Assembly: GCF_000189395.1 (NCBI RefSeq)
Contig: NZ_AEPB01000038.1
Location: forward strand, 62,001 to 126,000
Source of the DNA: Planococcus donghaensis MPA1U2
GTDB lineage: Bacteria; Bacillota; Bacilli; Bacillales_A; Planococcaceae
Length of the DNA: 64,000 bases
Direction of reading: 5' to 3'
The position numbers were made by a program, and so were the translations under genes. Numbering within the stretch: the first letter of the stretch is position 1; every line of letters starts with the position of its first letter. The notes beneath the pieces were generated by a model. It did not search any database and was not told where the DNA came from. It saw nothing but the letters and a program-made list of their open reading frames with translations. This document shows positions 33,632-43,078 of the stretch, one piece after another.

Positions 33632-34048
33632 ATGCGCATAATAGGTCTTGATGTTGGTTCAAAAACAATCGGAGTTGCCATAAGCGATCCGATGGGCTGG
33701 ACAGCCCAAGGAATTGAAACCATCAAAATAAACGAAGCAATTGAAGAATTCGGAATGGAACGCCTTGGTGAACTGATAAAGCAATACGAGGTGACCGAAG
33801 CGGTAGTTGGCTATCCGAAGAACATGAACAATTCAATTGGGCCACGTGCTGAAGCATCCGAAAAGTTTGCAGCTTTGTTAAAAGAAGCGTATAGTATACC
33901 GGTGGTGCTTTGGGATGAGCGGCTAACGACGTCGGCAGCAGAGAAGATGTTGATCTCCGCAGATGTCAGCCGTAAAAACCGTAAAAAAGTGATCGACAAG
34001 ATGGCAGCAGTAATGATATTGCAAGGTTATCTTGATTTTAAAAAATAA
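33632..34048 (+). CDS. ruvX: Pre-16S rRNA nuclease / Holliday junction resolvase-like YqgF (RuvX)
   Basis: 138 aa RNase H-like fold. The acidic catalytic residues are in [12 protein letters not shown] near the N-terminus, then GYPKNMN and WDERLTT. YqgF proteins process 16S rRNA 5' ends; a junction-cutting role has also been proposed. GAGG is 7 bp before ATG 33632, which also matches the B. subtilis YrrK start; ATG 33629 is a less likely alternative. Confidence 0.93.
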   Translation: MRIIGLDVGSKTIGVAISDPMGWTAQGIETIKINEAIEEFGMERLGELIKQYEVTEAVVGYPKNMNNSIGPRAEASEKFAALLKEAYSIPVVLWDERLTTSAAEKMLISADVSRKNRKKVIDKMAAVMILQGYLDFKK

Positions 34049-34061
34049 TGAGGTGACGTAA

Positions 34062-34373
34062 ATGGAACACGGACAAGAACACATTACAGTCGTAGACGAA
34101 AACGGCAACGAGCAACTATTTGAGGTACTATTTACATTTGAGTCAGCAGACTTCGGAAAATCATATGTTTTGTATTTCCCAGTTGGCGCTGAAGAAGATG
34201 AAGAAGGCGAAATTGAAATTCATGCATCTTCATTCACTGAAAACCCTGAATCAGATGATACTACAGTAGGTGGCGGAGAGCTTCGTCCAGTAGAAACTGA
34301 TGAAGAGTGGGACATGATCGAAGAAATGTTAAACACGTTCCTTGACGAAGAAGAAGAAAACGAAGAGCTTTAA
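34062..34373 (+). CDS. yrzB: DUF1292 family protein (YrzB)
   Basis: 103 aa, strongly acidic, with runs of Glu and Asp, no membrane segment and no catalytic motif. Family and position match B. subtilis yrzB in the ireB-ruvX-yrzB trio. Function unknown. GAGGTGACGTAA precedes the ATG, 13 bp after ruvX; a terminator follows. Confidence 0.85.
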   Translation: MEHGQEHITVVDENGNEQLFEVLFTFESADFGKSYVLYFPVGAEEDEEGEIEIHASSFTENPESDDTTVGGGELRPVETDEEWDMIEEMLNTFLDEEEENEEL

Positions 34374-34382
34374 AATGTGAAG

Positions 34383-34412
34383 GACGGAATTGATTGTTGA
34401 TTCCGTCTTTTT
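34383..34412 (+). terminator. Terminator after yrzB
   Basis: GACGGAAT (34383-34390), 9-base loop, ATTCCGTC (34400-34407), T5. Confidence 0.92.
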
Positions 34413-34498
34413 CTTTTGTGCACTTTTCTTGTATACTAATAGAAGTTGTACAAAAATAGTCCAACTTCTGTAGAACAGAAAAGCTAGGGGGAAAACCC

Positions 34499-35623
34499 GT
34501 GGAAAAGCAGACAAAAAAAGACATCATGTTTGAACGCATGAAAGAAAAGAAAAAGGAAGTGAGAGTCGTCCGACGCATTGTTTTTATAATTGCGCTAGTC
34601 CTATTAATAATTATAGGAATTGCAGGCTTTCAAACGTATAACTACATCTCCAACGCATTAGAACCGGTTGATCCGGATTCAGAAGAAATTATTACGGTGG
34701 AAGTACCCATTGGTTCGAGTTTGGACGGCATTGCAGCTTTGCTTGAAGAAAATAATGTGATTGCAGATGCACGGGTTTATAAATATTATGTGAAATTTAA
34801 AAATGAATCCGAGTTTCAAGCAGGCACATATGACTTAGTGCAATCGATGACATTGGATGAAATTACAGAGAGTTTGAAAACGGGTAAAGTGTATCACGAA
34901 CCTCTTTATACCATCAATGTGCCGGAAGGCTTAACCGTAGAAGAAATTGCAGAAAATGTTATCGCTAAAAAAACCGACTATACGTCGGAAGAATTTTTAG
35001 AGAAAATCCAAGATCCTGCATATATTGAAGAATTAATGATCAAGTATCCCGATTTATTAACAGATGAAATACTTGGTGAAAATATTCGCTACGCGCTTGA
35101 GGGCTATTTATTTCCTGCCACTTATCCTGTGTATGAAGAAAATCCACCTCTAACAGTACTCATTGAACAAATGCTTGATACAACACAAGCAAATGTAATG
35201 CAATATCAACCTGTATTAGAAGAACAAAAGCGATCTCCGCATTGGTTGTTAACATTTGCCTCTTTATTAGAAGAAGAAGCAACTGCACAATCGGACCGTC
35301 AAACAATCGCAAGCGTTTTTTATAATCGTTTAGAAATCGACATGCTGTTGCAAACAGATCCAACCGTGCTTTATGCAATGGGTGAGCATAAAGATCGTTT
35401 GTTTAATACCGATTATGAATTTGAGCATCCATACAGCACTTATCAAAACAAAGGATTGCCACCGGGGCCGATCGCAAATGCTGGATTGTCCTCGATTGAT
35501 GCAGTGATCGACCCTGCTGAAACCGAATATTTCTATTTCCTAGCTGATCAAGAAGGCAAAAACCATTTTGCTAAAACATATGAACAACATTTGGTTAACC
35601 GAGATAAATATATCGGCAATTAA
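34499..35623 (+). CDS. mltG: Endolytic peptidoglycan transglycosylase MltG
   Basis: 374 aa. A cytosolic basic N-terminus is followed by one membrane helix (about 24-46), a LysM-like part, and the YceG catalytic domain with LLEEEATAQSDR, holding the catalytic glutamate, and LQTDPTVLYA. It cuts nascent glycan chains and is thought to set strand length with the elongation machinery. The start is GTG 34499, preceded by TAGGGGG. It is monocistronic, with a terminator behind it. Confidence 0.93.
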   Translation: MEKQTKKDIMFERMKEKKKEVRVVRRIVFIIALVLLIIIGIAGFQTYNYISNALEPVDPDSEEIITVEVPIGSSLDGIAALLEENNVIADARVYKYYVKFKNESEFQAGTYDLVQSMTLDEITESLKTGKVYHEPLYTINVPEGLTVEEIAENVIAKKTDYTSEEFLEKIQDPAYIEELMIKYPDLLTDEILGENIRYALEGYLFPATYPVYEENPPLTVLIEQMLDTTQANVMQYQPVLEEQKRSPHWLLTFASLLEEEATAQSDRQTIASVFYNRLEIDMLLQTDPTVLYAMGEHKDRLFNTDYEFEHPYSTYQNKGLPPGPIANAGLSSIDAVIDPAETEYFYFLADQEGKNHFAKTYEQHLVNRDKYIGN

Positions 35624-35630
35624 GAACCAC

Positions 35631-35664
35631 GAGAAGGAAGCGTCCTCGCTTTCCTTCTCTTTTT
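35631..35664 (+). terminator. Terminator after mltG
   Basis: GAGAAGGAAGCG (35631-35642) pairs with CGCTTTCCTTCTC (35647-35659) with one bulged A, then T5. Confidence 0.9.
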
Positions 35665-35714
35665 ATGATAATATTTGAATTGATTTTTGCGTAGTCGAAA
35701 AGGAGCTTTCTTGT

Positions 35715-36320
35715 ATGGTGAACAATCAATTATCCACAACGCTACAAGCGATTCAGGACTATGCTGTCGCGTATCATGTACCCATTATGGAAAATCAAGG
35801 CATTGGAGAACTTATAGAACTTTTAAAAGTCCAACAGCCTGAAAAAATTCTTGAAATTGGTGCAGCAATCGGATTTTCCGCGATTAAAATGACCGAGGCT
35901 TTGCCAACTAGTACAGTAGATACGGTTGAGCGTGATGATTCACGCTATCAAAAAGCATTAGAATTTATCGCGCAATCAGGCTTTGGAGAGCGCATCCGCA
36001 TTTTTCATGCAGATGCATTAGAACTTTCGCTTGATGTGTTAAAGCCTGAATATGATGCGATCTTCATAGATGCGGCAAAAGGTCAATATGAGCGCTTTTT
36101 TGATAAATATGAAGCTTTGTTGGCAAAAGGCGGCATCATATATTGTGATAATATGGCTATGCATGGTCTTTCAGATATACCGCTATCAGAAGTGCCAAGA
36201 AGAAAGCGGACGATGATTCGTAATCTGGCGACTTTTAAAGAACATATGCTGAATGATCCCCGTTATGATACGGAATTATTATCGTCGGGTGACGGCATCA
36301 TGATTTGTAGAAAAAAATAA
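35715..36320 (+). CDS. trmR: tRNA 5-hydroxyuridine methyltransferase (TrmR/YrrM, O-methyltransferase family 3)
   Basis: 201 aa. SAM-binding motif ILEIGAAIGFSAI, acidic FIDAAKGQY and DNMAMHG metal-binding region are present. In B. subtilis TrmR methylates ho5U34 of tRNA to mo5U. There it precedes yrrN and yrrO (trhP1/trhP2), which help make ho5U; here udk follows directly, so the hydroxylation must be done by genes elsewhere (for example TrhO). AAAAGGAGC precedes the ATG. Confidence 0.85.
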   Translation: MVNNQLSTTLQAIQDYAVAYHVPIMENQGIGELIELLKVQQPEKILEIGAAIGFSAIKMTEALPTSTVDTVERDDSRYQKALEFIAQSGFGERIRIFHADALELSLDVLKPEYDAIFIDAAKGQYERFFDKYEALLAKGGIIYCDNMAMHGLSDIPLSEVPRRKRTMIRNLATFKEHMLNDPRYDTELLSSGDGIMICRKK

Positions 36321-36356
36321 GCACATTAAAAAGATGTTTGCAGGGAGCTAAATGAT

Positions 36357-36980
36357 ATGTCTAAAAAACGACCGGTCGTTATTGGGATCGCAGGGGGTTC
36401 GGGCTCGGGAAAAACGAGTGTAACGAATTCAATCTATGAAGTGTTTAAAGAAAACTCAGTAGTTGTTATCGAACAAGATTATTATTACAAAGATCAAAGT
36501 CACTTAGCTTTTGAAGAACGTTTAGAAACGAATTATGACCATCCATTAGCTTTTGATACAGATTTGCTAATCAAGCACATTAACGATTTGCTTGAGCGCC
36601 GTCCAATCGAAAAACCAATATACAATTACGCGGTACATACACGTGCAGAAGAAACCGTAATTATTGAACCAAAAGATGTTATTATTTTAGAAGGAATCTT
36701 AGTGCTTGAAGATGTACGTCTACGCGAATTAATGGATATTAAATTATTCGTAGATACAGATGGTGACCTTCGCATTATCCGTCGTTTATTGCGTGATATT
36801 AATGAGCGTGGGCGGACCATTGATTCAGTTATTGAACAATATTTGACGGTTGTTCGTCCAATGCATAACCAATTTATAGAACCAACAAAACGTTATGCAG
36901 ATGTAATTATTCCTGAAGGTGGACAAAATGAAGTAGCGATTGATTTAATGGTTACAAAAATTAAAACTATTCTTGAATAG
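36357..36980 (+). CDS. udk: Uridine kinase
   Basis: 207 aa. Phosphorylates uridine and cytidine in pyrimidine salvage. P-loop GGSGSGKTS (13-21), the DYYYKDQ segment, NYDHPLAFD, and the lid [12 protein letters not shown] are present. GGGAG precedes the ATG. Lies between trmR and greA, likely in one transcript. Confidence 0.96.
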   Translation: MSKKRPVVIGIAGGSGSGKTSVTNSIYEVFKENSVVVIEQDYYYKDQSHLAFEERLETNYDHPLAFDTDLLIKHINDLLERRPIEKPIYNYAVHTRAEETVIIEPKDVIILEGILVLEDVRLRELMDIKLFVDTDGDLRIIRRLLRDINERGRTIDSVIEQYLTVVRPMHNQFIEPTKRYADVIIPEGGQNEVAIDLMVTKIKTILE

Positions 36981-37056
36981 ATTGTAAAACTATAATATGA
37001 TGATACGAGACTGACGGATGCAGGCATCCAGGTCAGCAGTTGAAGGAGTGGGAAGA

Positions 37057-37533
37057 ATGGCTAACGAAAAACAATTTCCAATGACAGCTGCAGGAAAGCA
37101 GAAGTTGGAAGATGAATTAGACTTTTTGAAAACGATTAAACGTAAAGAAGTGGTAGAACGTATTAAAATCGCTCGTGATTTCGGTGATTTATCTGAGAAC
37201 GCTGAGTACGATTCAGCAAAAGAAGACCAGGCTTTTGTAGAAGGTCGCATTTCAACACTTGAATCGATGATTCGCAACGCTGTTATCATAAATGAAAACG
37301 AATTAAACAAAGATATCGTTCGTTTAGGAACGACTGTTACATTTATTGAAGTTCCAGACGGCGATCAAGAATCTTATACAATTGTTGGATCAGCAGAAGC
37401 AGATCCTTTAGAAGGTCGTATTTCGAATGATTCGCCAATAGCGAAAAGCATGATCGGCCGCACAATCGGTGAGCATGTTAAAGTGTTAACGCCGGGCGGA
37501 GAAATGGAAATCAAAATTCTGTCAATCATGTAA
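37057..37533 (+). CDS. greA: Transcription elongation factor GreA
   Basis: 158 aa. An N-terminal antiparallel coiled coil (about 8-75) with the acidic tip [11 protein letters not shown], then an FKBP-like C-terminal domain ending [22 protein letters not shown]. It enters the RNA polymerase secondary channel to cut backtracked RNA. GAAGGAGTGGG precedes ATG 37057; the earlier in-frame ATG 37018 has no ribosome binding site. Confidence 0.97.
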   Translation: MANEKQFPMTAAGKQKLEDELDFLKTIKRKEVVERIKIARDFGDLSENAEYDSAKEDQAFVEGRISTLESMIRNAVIINENELNKDIVRLGTTVTFIEVPDGDQESYTIVGSAEADPLEGRISNDSPIAKSMIGRTIGEHVKVLTPGGEMEIKILSIM

Positions 37534-37540
37534 TAAAGCG

Positions 37541-37567
37541 GCCATTCTGTAAAAAGAATGGCTGTTT
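37541..37567 (+). terminator. Probable terminator after greA
   Basis: GCCATTCT (37541-37548) with AGAATGGC (37555-37562); the following TGTTTCTC is a weak T tract. Confidence 0.65.
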
Positions 37568-37664
37568 CTCATTAACAAAACATTAGTTGAAACGAAATTT
37601 TAGTTGAAACGTCAAATTTGTCATACGGGTTTAGTGGTAAACTATTAAGAAAGGGGGACATCTA

Positions 37665-38330
37665 ATGACTAACGAAGAAAAACCGTATCCCTCTCGTTTG
37701 AAGAAAAAGAAAAATCGGTCAAACACGATTTTAAATATTATGATCGGTTTGGTATTTGCATTGATTCTCATTATTGGCGTATCGATGCTATTTGGCGGGG
37801 GAAATGATCAGGCTCAAGAACCTGAAGATGTAGTAATTTCATCTGAAACCGATGAACAAACGAGCGACTCAGGAGATAGCGAAGACACTAACGAAGAACA
37901 AGCTGAACCTACAGATGAAGAAAAAGAAGCAGCGAAAAAAGCTGAAGAAGAAAAAGAAAAAGAAGATGCTATAAAAGGTGGAACGATCACTCGTGAAGAT
38001 TCGAGTGATCCAATTGTAGAAGAAACAGTGATCAACACGAGCTGGGAACCAATAGGCACCGACCAAAAAGGTGATCATGTCTCAGTTTATCAAAAAGATT
38101 CACAAGACTGGAATGAAAAAGTGAAGGCCGTTTCTTACGCGACAGGGTTAGACGCTAATAATATGTACGTTATGATGATCAAAAATGGCGGAGGTCCACA
38201 AAAGTCAGTCGCTACTGTGCAGTCAAAAGACGAATCAGAAAAATACCGTGTCCACCTAGAATGGGTTGACGGCGAAGGCTGGAAACCAGTTAAAATGGAC
38301 GTCTTAAACACCTTGAAAGGCGCCTACTAA
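37665..38330 (+). CDS. yrrS: DUF1510 membrane protein (YrrS-like)
   Basis: 221 aa. Basic N-terminus, one membrane helix (about 20-44), an acidic low-complexity linker rich in Glu and Lys (about 50-105), and an extracellular DUF1510 domain (about 110-221) with TSWEPIGTDQKGDH. It may act at the cell wall, but no activity is established. In B. subtilis yrrS is followed by the penicillin-binding protein gene pbpI; that gene is missing here and mtnN comes next. AAAGGGGGA precedes the ATG. Confidence 0.82.
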   Translation: MTNEEKPYPSRLKKKKNRSNTILNIMIGLVFALILIIGVSMLFGGGNDQAQEPEDVVISSETDEQTSDSGDSEDTNEEQAEPTDEEKEAAKKAEEEKEKEDAIKGGTITREDSSDPIVEETVINTSWEPIGTDQKGDHVSVYQKDSQDWNEKVKAVSYATGLDANNMYVMMIKNGGGPQKSVATVQSKDESEKYRVHLEWVDGEGWKPVKMDVLNTLKGAY

Positions 38331-38347
38331 AAAGGCGTCTTTTTTTT
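38318..38347 (+). terminator. Terminator overlapping the end of yrrS
   Basis: AGGCGCC (38318-38324), inside the last yrrS codons, pairs with GGCGTCT (38334-38340), then T8. The yrrS stop codon TAA is in the loop. Confidence 0.88.
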
Positions 38348-38405
38348 ATGATTTTGACAATAATTAGATGAACGAGAATATTCAAGAGAGATGAGGAATG
38401 GTCAA

Positions 38406-39110
38406 ATGAAAATTGGTGTAATTGGTGCGATGGAAGAAGAAGTTCAATTATTGAGAAGTAAGTTAGATGATGCGCGTACGGAAGAAATTGCGAAATGTGA
38501 ATTTACGTTAGGTACATACGAAGGGCAAGAAATTGTCTTACTAAAGAGCGGTATCGGTAAAGTAAATGCTGCCATGTCTACAACTATTTTACTTCAACAA
38601 TACCAGCCGGACATTGTTATCAATATTGGCTCTGCAGGTGGATTTGACGAAGAACTTGAAGTGGGCGCAGTAGTCATTTCAGATGAAGTTCGTCATCACG
38701 ATGTAGATGTTACCGTGTTTGGTTATGAAATGGGGCAAGTGCCACAAATGCCTGCTGCATTTACTTCTAATGAAGAATTGATAGAACTAGCGATTAAAGC
38801 GGTAAAAGATATGGGGCAACATGAGTATGCAGTCGGTTTAATTGCGACGGGTGATTCGTTTATGAACGATCCTGAGCGCGTTGCAAAAGTACGCGCAGAC
38901 TTTCCAACGATGAAAGCTGCTGAAATGGAAGCAGCTGCCGTTGCACAAGTTTGTTATCAGTTTGACGTAGCGTTTGTCGTAATTCGTGCATTATCGGATA
39001 TTGCAGGGAAAGAATCTTCCGTATCATTCGAGGAATTCTTGCCTAAAGCTGCAAAACATTCAACTGAAATTGTCTTTAACGTCATCAGTCAATTAGCTTC
39101 ACGCATTTAA
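38406..39110 (+). CDS. mtnN: 5'-methylthioadenosine/S-adenosylhomocysteine nucleosidase
   Basis: 234 aa. Opens with [15 protein letters not shown] and carries the GSAGG and [10 protein letters not shown] segments plus the catalytic ALSDIAG aspartate. It splits SAH and MTA, feeding methyl-cycle recycling and AI-2 precursor formation. GATGAGGAATGG precedes ATG 38406, which is preferred over the in-frame ATG 38391. Single gene with a shared terminator behind it. Confidence 0.96.
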   Translation: MKIGVIGAMEEEVQLLRSKLDDARTEEIAKCEFTLGTYEGQEIVLLKSGIGKVNAAMSTTILLQQYQPDIVINIGSAGGFDEELEVGAVVISDEVRHHDVDVTVFGYEMGQVPQMPAAFTSNEELIELAIKAVKDMGQHEYAVGLIATGDSFMNDPERVAKVRADFPTMKAAEMEAAAVAQVCYQFDVAFVVIRALSDIAGKESSVSFEEFLPKAAKHSTEIVFNVISQLASRI

Positions 39111-39134
39111 TATTGAATGGAATTGGCCAAAATA

Positions 39135-39173
39135 AAAAAGCTGAGGACGTTTTCTCAACGTCTTCAGCTTTTT
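39135..39173. terminator. Bidirectional terminator between mtnN and pssA
   Basis: AAAAAGCTGAGGACGTT (39135-39151) and AACGTCTTCAGCTTTTT (39157-39173) form a 17-bp stem with a TTCTC loop, with T runs for both strands. Confidence 0.94.
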
Positions 39174-39711
39174 AAACTTTTTTCAATGTAAAAGTACTGA
39201 CCATTAATAAAGCGCAGATGATAAACAAGAACATATAAACGACCGGTGAGAACAGCGTAATACCGAAATACGATAAAGTTACGACGGTTCCTGCAGCAGT
39301 AATTGGCAATCCTGTGAAATACCCAGTGGATTCTGAGATATTGAAACGCGCCAAACGAAAAGCGCCAGCAGAAATATAAAAAACTGTAAACACCATTCCA
39401 ACAAATCCAAAGTCTGATAACACGAGTTGGTATATTAAGATTGCGGGTGCAACACCAAAAGATAGAATATCGCTCATTGAGTCGAGTTGTTTACCTAAAT
39501 CTGATTCTTGATTGAATTTTCTTGCCACCATACCGTCAAAGCGGTCCAAAAAAGCCGCAATAAATATAAATAGCACACTATAGCTATAAGATCCATTTAA
39601 AGTTGCCATAAGAGAAGCTCCGCCAAACAGCATATTGCCAACTGTAATGGTATTAGCGGTTTGCGACCTTAGCTTTTTTATGGTGTGATCCATTCTTTCT
39701 GTAATTAACAA
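39172..39711 (-). CDS. pssA: CDP-diacylglycerol--serine O-phosphatidyltransferase
   Basis: 179 aa multi-pass membrane enzyme making phosphatidylserine. The CDP-alcohol phosphotransferase signature is complete: DRFDGMVAR, then G, LDSMSD. About six hydrophobic helices are visible. The start is probably TTG 39711, with AAGGAG about 9 bp upstream; ATG 39693 is the alternative. It is divergent from psd, the next enzyme in the pathway, with a gap of about 95 bp. In B. subtilis these genes are in one operon. Confidence 0.93.
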   Translation of the reverse strand: MLITERMDHTIKKLRSQTANTITVGNMLFGGASLMATLNGSYSYSVLFIFIAAFLDRFDGMVARKFNQESDLGKQLDSMSDILSFGVAPAILIYQLVLSDFGFVGMVFTVFYISAGAFRLARFNISESTGYFTGLPITAAGTVVTLSYFGITLFSPVVYMFLFIICALLMVSTFTLKKV

Positions 39712-39805
39712 TGGAAAACACTCCTTCTTTTTGAAAACTTGTTCACTCTATTATACTGTGAAAGGTAAAAAAATGGTAGACTATTTTAGCAACGGAGGCA
39801 TCTCT

Positions 39806-40579
39806 ATGAAAAAATACTTGTACCAACGTTCAATTGAACTAACGAACGGCGCTTTCACTTCTAATCTGATTCGTCAATTTGCAAAGTCTCCTAAAAGTCG
39901 CCGGTTTATTCCGGGATATATAAAGACATACCAAATTTCAACACAAGATATAAAAGAACCGGTAGAAAGCTTTCCAACTCTCCATGACTTTTTTGTTCGA
40001 AAGTTAACAACAACAAGTCGTCCAATTTCAGACAATGTCTTAGTATCTCCAGTAGATGGGAAAATTGAAATTGCTGGAGATTTGAAAGGCGATACACAGT
40101 TTCTAGTAAAAGGTCAGTATTATTCTTTGGCAGACTTGTTAGGCGATCAAGAATTGGCTAACCAATATCAGCAAGGAAAATACGTAGTTCTTTATTTGTC
40201 ACCTGCCGATTATCATCGTATTCACAGTCCGGTTAACGGCGACGTGAAGAAACAATATGTGCTTGGAAAAAAATCATATCCGGTAAATGCAGCGGGACTT
40301 CAGTACGGAAAAGCGCCACTTAGCGGTAATTATCGTATGATTACCGAATTAGAAACTCGATTTGGCAACATGTTAGTCGTTAAAGTTGGTGCGATGTTTG
40401 TTAATTCGATTAAATTAACGGAAACGGGCAGCGACTGGCGAAAAGGCAGCGAAGTGGGTTATTTTAGTTTTGGATCAACGGTTGTGCTGTTTTTTGAAGC
40501 GAACTCCATCAAATTTGTCGAAGATATGTCTAACGGACAACGGATCAAGGTGGGAGAAGCATTAGGAAATATGGTATAA
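39806..40579 (+). CDS. psd: Phosphatidylserine decarboxylase proenzyme
   Basis: 257 aa. Converts phosphatidylserine to phosphatidylethanolamine. The self-cleavage site is FGST at 222-225; Ser224 becomes the pyruvoyl group. SPVDGKI and DYHRIHSP, typical of the family, are present. ATG 39806 has ACGGAGGCATC upstream; in-frame ATGs upstream lie in the probable promoter region. Divergent partner of pssA. Confidence 0.95.
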   Translation: MKKYLYQRSIELTNGAFTSNLIRQFAKSPKSRRFIPGYIKTYQISTQDIKEPVESFPTLHDFFVRKLTTTSRPISDNVLVSPVDGKIEIAGDLKGDTQFLVKGQYYSLADLLGDQELANQYQQGKYVVLYLSPADYHRIHSPVNGDVKKQYVLGKKSYPVNAAGLQYGKAPLSGNYRMITELETRFGNMLVVKVGAMFVNSIKLTETGSDWRKGSEVGYFSFGSTVVLFFEANSIKFVEDMSNGQRIKVGEALGNMV

Positions 40580-40580
40580 T
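40572..40580 (+). promoter_or_regulatory. Possible extended -10 promoter for the yqeG-yqeM cluster
   Basis: TG-G-TATAAT overlaps the psd stop codon, 38 bp before yqeG; no clear -35 box. Confidence 0.45.
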
Positions 40581-40617
40581 CAATAGAATTAAGTTCGGAA
40601 AACAGGAGTGAGTAGCA

Positions 40618-41139
40618 GTGTATCAAAAATTTGTACCAAGTGAGTATGTAAAAGAGGTTTTTGACATAAAGCCAGAAACTTTAGTTGAAAAGAATATTAA
40701 AGGCATCATTACGGATTTAGACAACACGCTTGTTGAATGGGATCGTCCGGATGCGACGCCGAAATTAATTGACTGGTTGAAATCAATGAAAGATGCCGGC
40801 ATTCAAGTAGTGATTGTTTCAAACAATAACGAATTGCGCGTCAAGTCGTTTGCAGACCCGTTGGGCATTCCGTTTATATACCAAGCGCGTAAACCGATGG
40901 GGCGTGCTTTTAGAAAAGCGCTTCGCATAATGGAAGCTAAACGCGAGCAAGTGGTGGTCATTGGAGATCAAATGCTAACGGATATTTTTGGTGGCAATTT
41001 GAATAAGATGCATACCATTCTTGTATTGCCAGTGGCTCAGTCAGACGGCTTTTTTACCCGTTTTAATCGGAAAGTCGAACGCAAAATTATGAAGAAATTG
41101 AAAGAAAAAGGACAATTGATGTGGGAGGAAAAAAATTGA
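40618..41139 (+). CDS. yqeG: YqeG family HAD-type phosphatase
   Basis: 173 aa. HAD motif I DLDNTLVEW, motif II VIVSNNNE, and the late GDQMLTDIFGGN (motif IV) are present. Substrate is unknown in B. subtilis; related mitochondrial enzymes dephosphorylate phosphatidylglycerophosphate, which would fit the nearby lipid genes, but that is inference. GTG start with CAGGAGTGAG upstream. It begins the tightly packed cluster. Confidence 0.9.
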   Translation: MYQKFVPSEYVKEVFDIKPETLVEKNIKGIITDLDNTLVEWDRPDATPKLIDWLKSMKDAGIQVVIVSNNNELRVKSFADPLGIPFIYQARKPMGRAFRKALRIMEAKREQVVVIGDQMLTDIFGGNLNKMHTILVLPVAQSDGFFTRFNRKVERKIMKKLKEKGQLMWEEKN

Positions 41140-42239
41140 GTGAAATGCCAACTTGCATCGGATGCGGTGTACAGATTCAAACTGAAAACAAAGAAGAGGT
41201 AGGATATGCTCCTCCGTCTTCATTAGAAAAAGAAGAAATTATTTGTCAGCGTTGTTTCCGTTTAAAAAATTACAATGAGCTTCAACCGGTATCGTTGACG
41301 GATGATGACTTTTTACGGATTTTAAATGGGCTAGGTGAACGTGATGGCCTGATCGTGAAAATTGTTGATATTTTTGACTTTAATGGCAGCTGGCTTCCGG
41401 GTCTTCACCGTTTTGTGGGGAATAATGATATTTTATTGATTGCCAATAAAGCGGATTTATTGCCGAAATCGGTTAAACAACATAAATTGATTCACTGGAT
41501 GAAGCAAGAAGCAAGAAAATTAGGTTTGCAGCCAATTGATGTGTTAACGGTCAGCGCTCACAGAGGCACTGGAGTTCCAGAAGCAATGGAAGCAATCGAG
41601 AAATACCGCAAAGGCAAAGATGTTTATGTGGTCGGCTGTACAAATGTTGGGAAATCTACATTTATCAACCGTGTTATTAAACAAGCAACTGGCCAGTCAG
41701 ATGTCATTACGACTTCTCACTTCCCAGGTACGACATTGGATATGATTGAAATTCCATTAGATGACAAACGTTCATTGTTTGATACACCTGGAATTATCAA
41801 TCATCACCAATTAGCGCATCACTTGAAAACAGCAGATTTAAAGCAAATTATGCCGAAGAAAGAAATTAAACCACGCGTCTTCCAATTGAATGCAGAACAA
41901 ACATTATTTGTAGGCGGATTGGCGCGTTTTGATTTTATTAAAGGCGAACGTTCTTCATTCACGGTTCATATTGCGAATGATTTACCCATTCACCGTACGA
42001 AACTAGAAAATGCCGATGCTTTATACGAGCAGCATTTAGGCGATATGCTGGCACCGCCATCAGCTGAATACAAAGACGAATTTCCAGAATTAGTACGTCA
42101 TGAATTTAGCATAAAAGATGCAAAAACCGACATTGTGTTTTCCGGACTTGGTTGGATTACAATCCAGCACGGCAACGCAGTGGTAGCAGCTCATGCACCT
42201 AAAGGTGTAGAAGTACTGCTACGTCCATCGTTAATCTAG
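41136..42239 (+). CDS. yqeH: Ribosome biogenesis GTPase YqeH
   Basis: 367 aa circularly permuted GTPase for 30S assembly. An N-terminal zinc finger (CIGCG ... CQRC) is followed by GTPase motifs in order G4 NKAD, G5 SAHRGTG, G1 GCTNVGKST, G3 DTPG, the permuted arrangement, then an RNA-binding C-terminal domain. I choose TTG 41136, overlapping the yqeG stop as TTGA, since GGGAGG lies 6-7 bp upstream; ATG 41145 is too far. Confidence 0.95.
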   Translation: MSEMPTCIGCGVQIQTENKEEVGYAPPSSLEKEEIICQRCFRLKNYNELQPVSLTDDDFLRILNGLGERDGLIVKIVDIFDFNGSWLPGLHRFVGNNDILLIANKADLLPKSVKQHKLIHWMKQEARKLGLQPIDVLTVSAHRGTGVPEAMEAIEKYRKGKDVYVVGCTNVGKSTFINRVIKQATGQSDVITTSHFPGTTLDMIEIPLDDKRSLFDTPGIINHHQLAHHLKTADLKQIMPKKEIKPRVFQLNAEQTLFVGGLARFDFIKGERSSFTVHIANDLPIHRTKLENADALYEQHLGDMLAPPSAEYKDEFPELVRHEFSIKDAKTDIVFSGLGWITIQHGNAVVAAHAPKGVEVLLRPSLI

Positions 42240-42250
42240 GAGGTTATCAG

Positions 42251-43078
42251 ATGAAGAAATGGTATGCGGTTATCGGAGATCCGATTTCCCATTCGCTATC
42301 CCCGTTCATGCATGAAACGTGGTTTGCTGAACATGATATTGATGCTGCTTATTTGCCGCTTCATGTTGAACCGGCGCAGCTTGAAAAATCATTTGAGGCG
42401 ATGAAAACTTTAGGGATTAGTGGATTTAATATTACGCTGCCACATAAGCAATCTATCGTTCCCTTACTTGGGAAGTTAGAAGAAAATGCGATGCAAATGA
42501 ATGCCGTTAATACGGTAAATTTGGTTGGGGCAGAATATACAGGGTCGAATACAGACGGGGACGGGTTTGTTCGTTCATTGCTTGTTCACTCAGTTGATAA
42601 AGCATCTAAAGTGTTATTAATAGGAGCTGGTGGTGCGGCAAGAGGCATTGCATTTGCATTAAAACGCGCCGGATTTACAGATGTTACAATTACCAATCGG
42701 ACTTACCGTCGAGCAGAAGAGTTGGCCGCTGATACCAATGCATTAGCTATTACACTCATCGAGTCAGAAGAACGGTTAGCTGATTTTGCGATTTTAATTC
42801 AAACGACATCTGTTGGTTTAGCAACAGGCGAAGCTTTGCCAATTTCTTTAGACCGAGTGGAGCCAGAAACGGTGGTTGCGGATATCATTTACAATCCACT
42901 TGAAACACCTTTTTTGAAAAAAGCACAAGAAAAAAATTGTGTTACTGTAAATGGTGTCGGCATGTTTGTTTATCAAGGTGCAATCGCATTTGAAAAATGG
43001 ACAGGGATCCAACCAAATACGGAGAAAATGATCGAATTGATTACAGAAAAACTAGGAGGCACTTATGTTAACAACTAA
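42251..43078 (+). CDS. aroE: Shikimate dehydrogenase (NADP+)
   Basis: 275 aa. Reduces 3-dehydroshikimate to shikimate. N-terminal GDPISHSLSP, catalytic lysine in NITLPHKQ, NTDGDGF, the Rossmann GAGGAARG, and NRTYRRAEEL, which fits NADP binding, are present. TAGGAGG precedes the ATG. Its 3' end overlaps yhbY by 14 bp. Confidence 0.97.
   Translation: MKKWYAVIGDPISHSLSPFMHETWFAEHDIDAAYLPLHVEPAQLEKSFEAMKTLGISGFNITLPHKQSIVPLLGKLEENAMQMNAVNTVNLVGAEYTGSNTDGDGFVRSLLVHSVDKASKVLLIGAGGAARGIAFALKRAGFTDVTITNRTYRRAEELAADTNALAITLIESEERLADFAILIQTTSVGLATGEALPISLDRVEPETVVADIIYNPLETPFLKKAQEKNCVTVNGVGMFVYQGAIAFEKWTGIQPNTEKMIELITEKLGGTYVNN

Noticed and set aside
37018-37056. Earlier ATG for greA adding 13 residues
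   Set aside because: There is no ribosome binding site before it, the added residues do not fit the family, and GAAGGAGTGGG marks ATG 37057.
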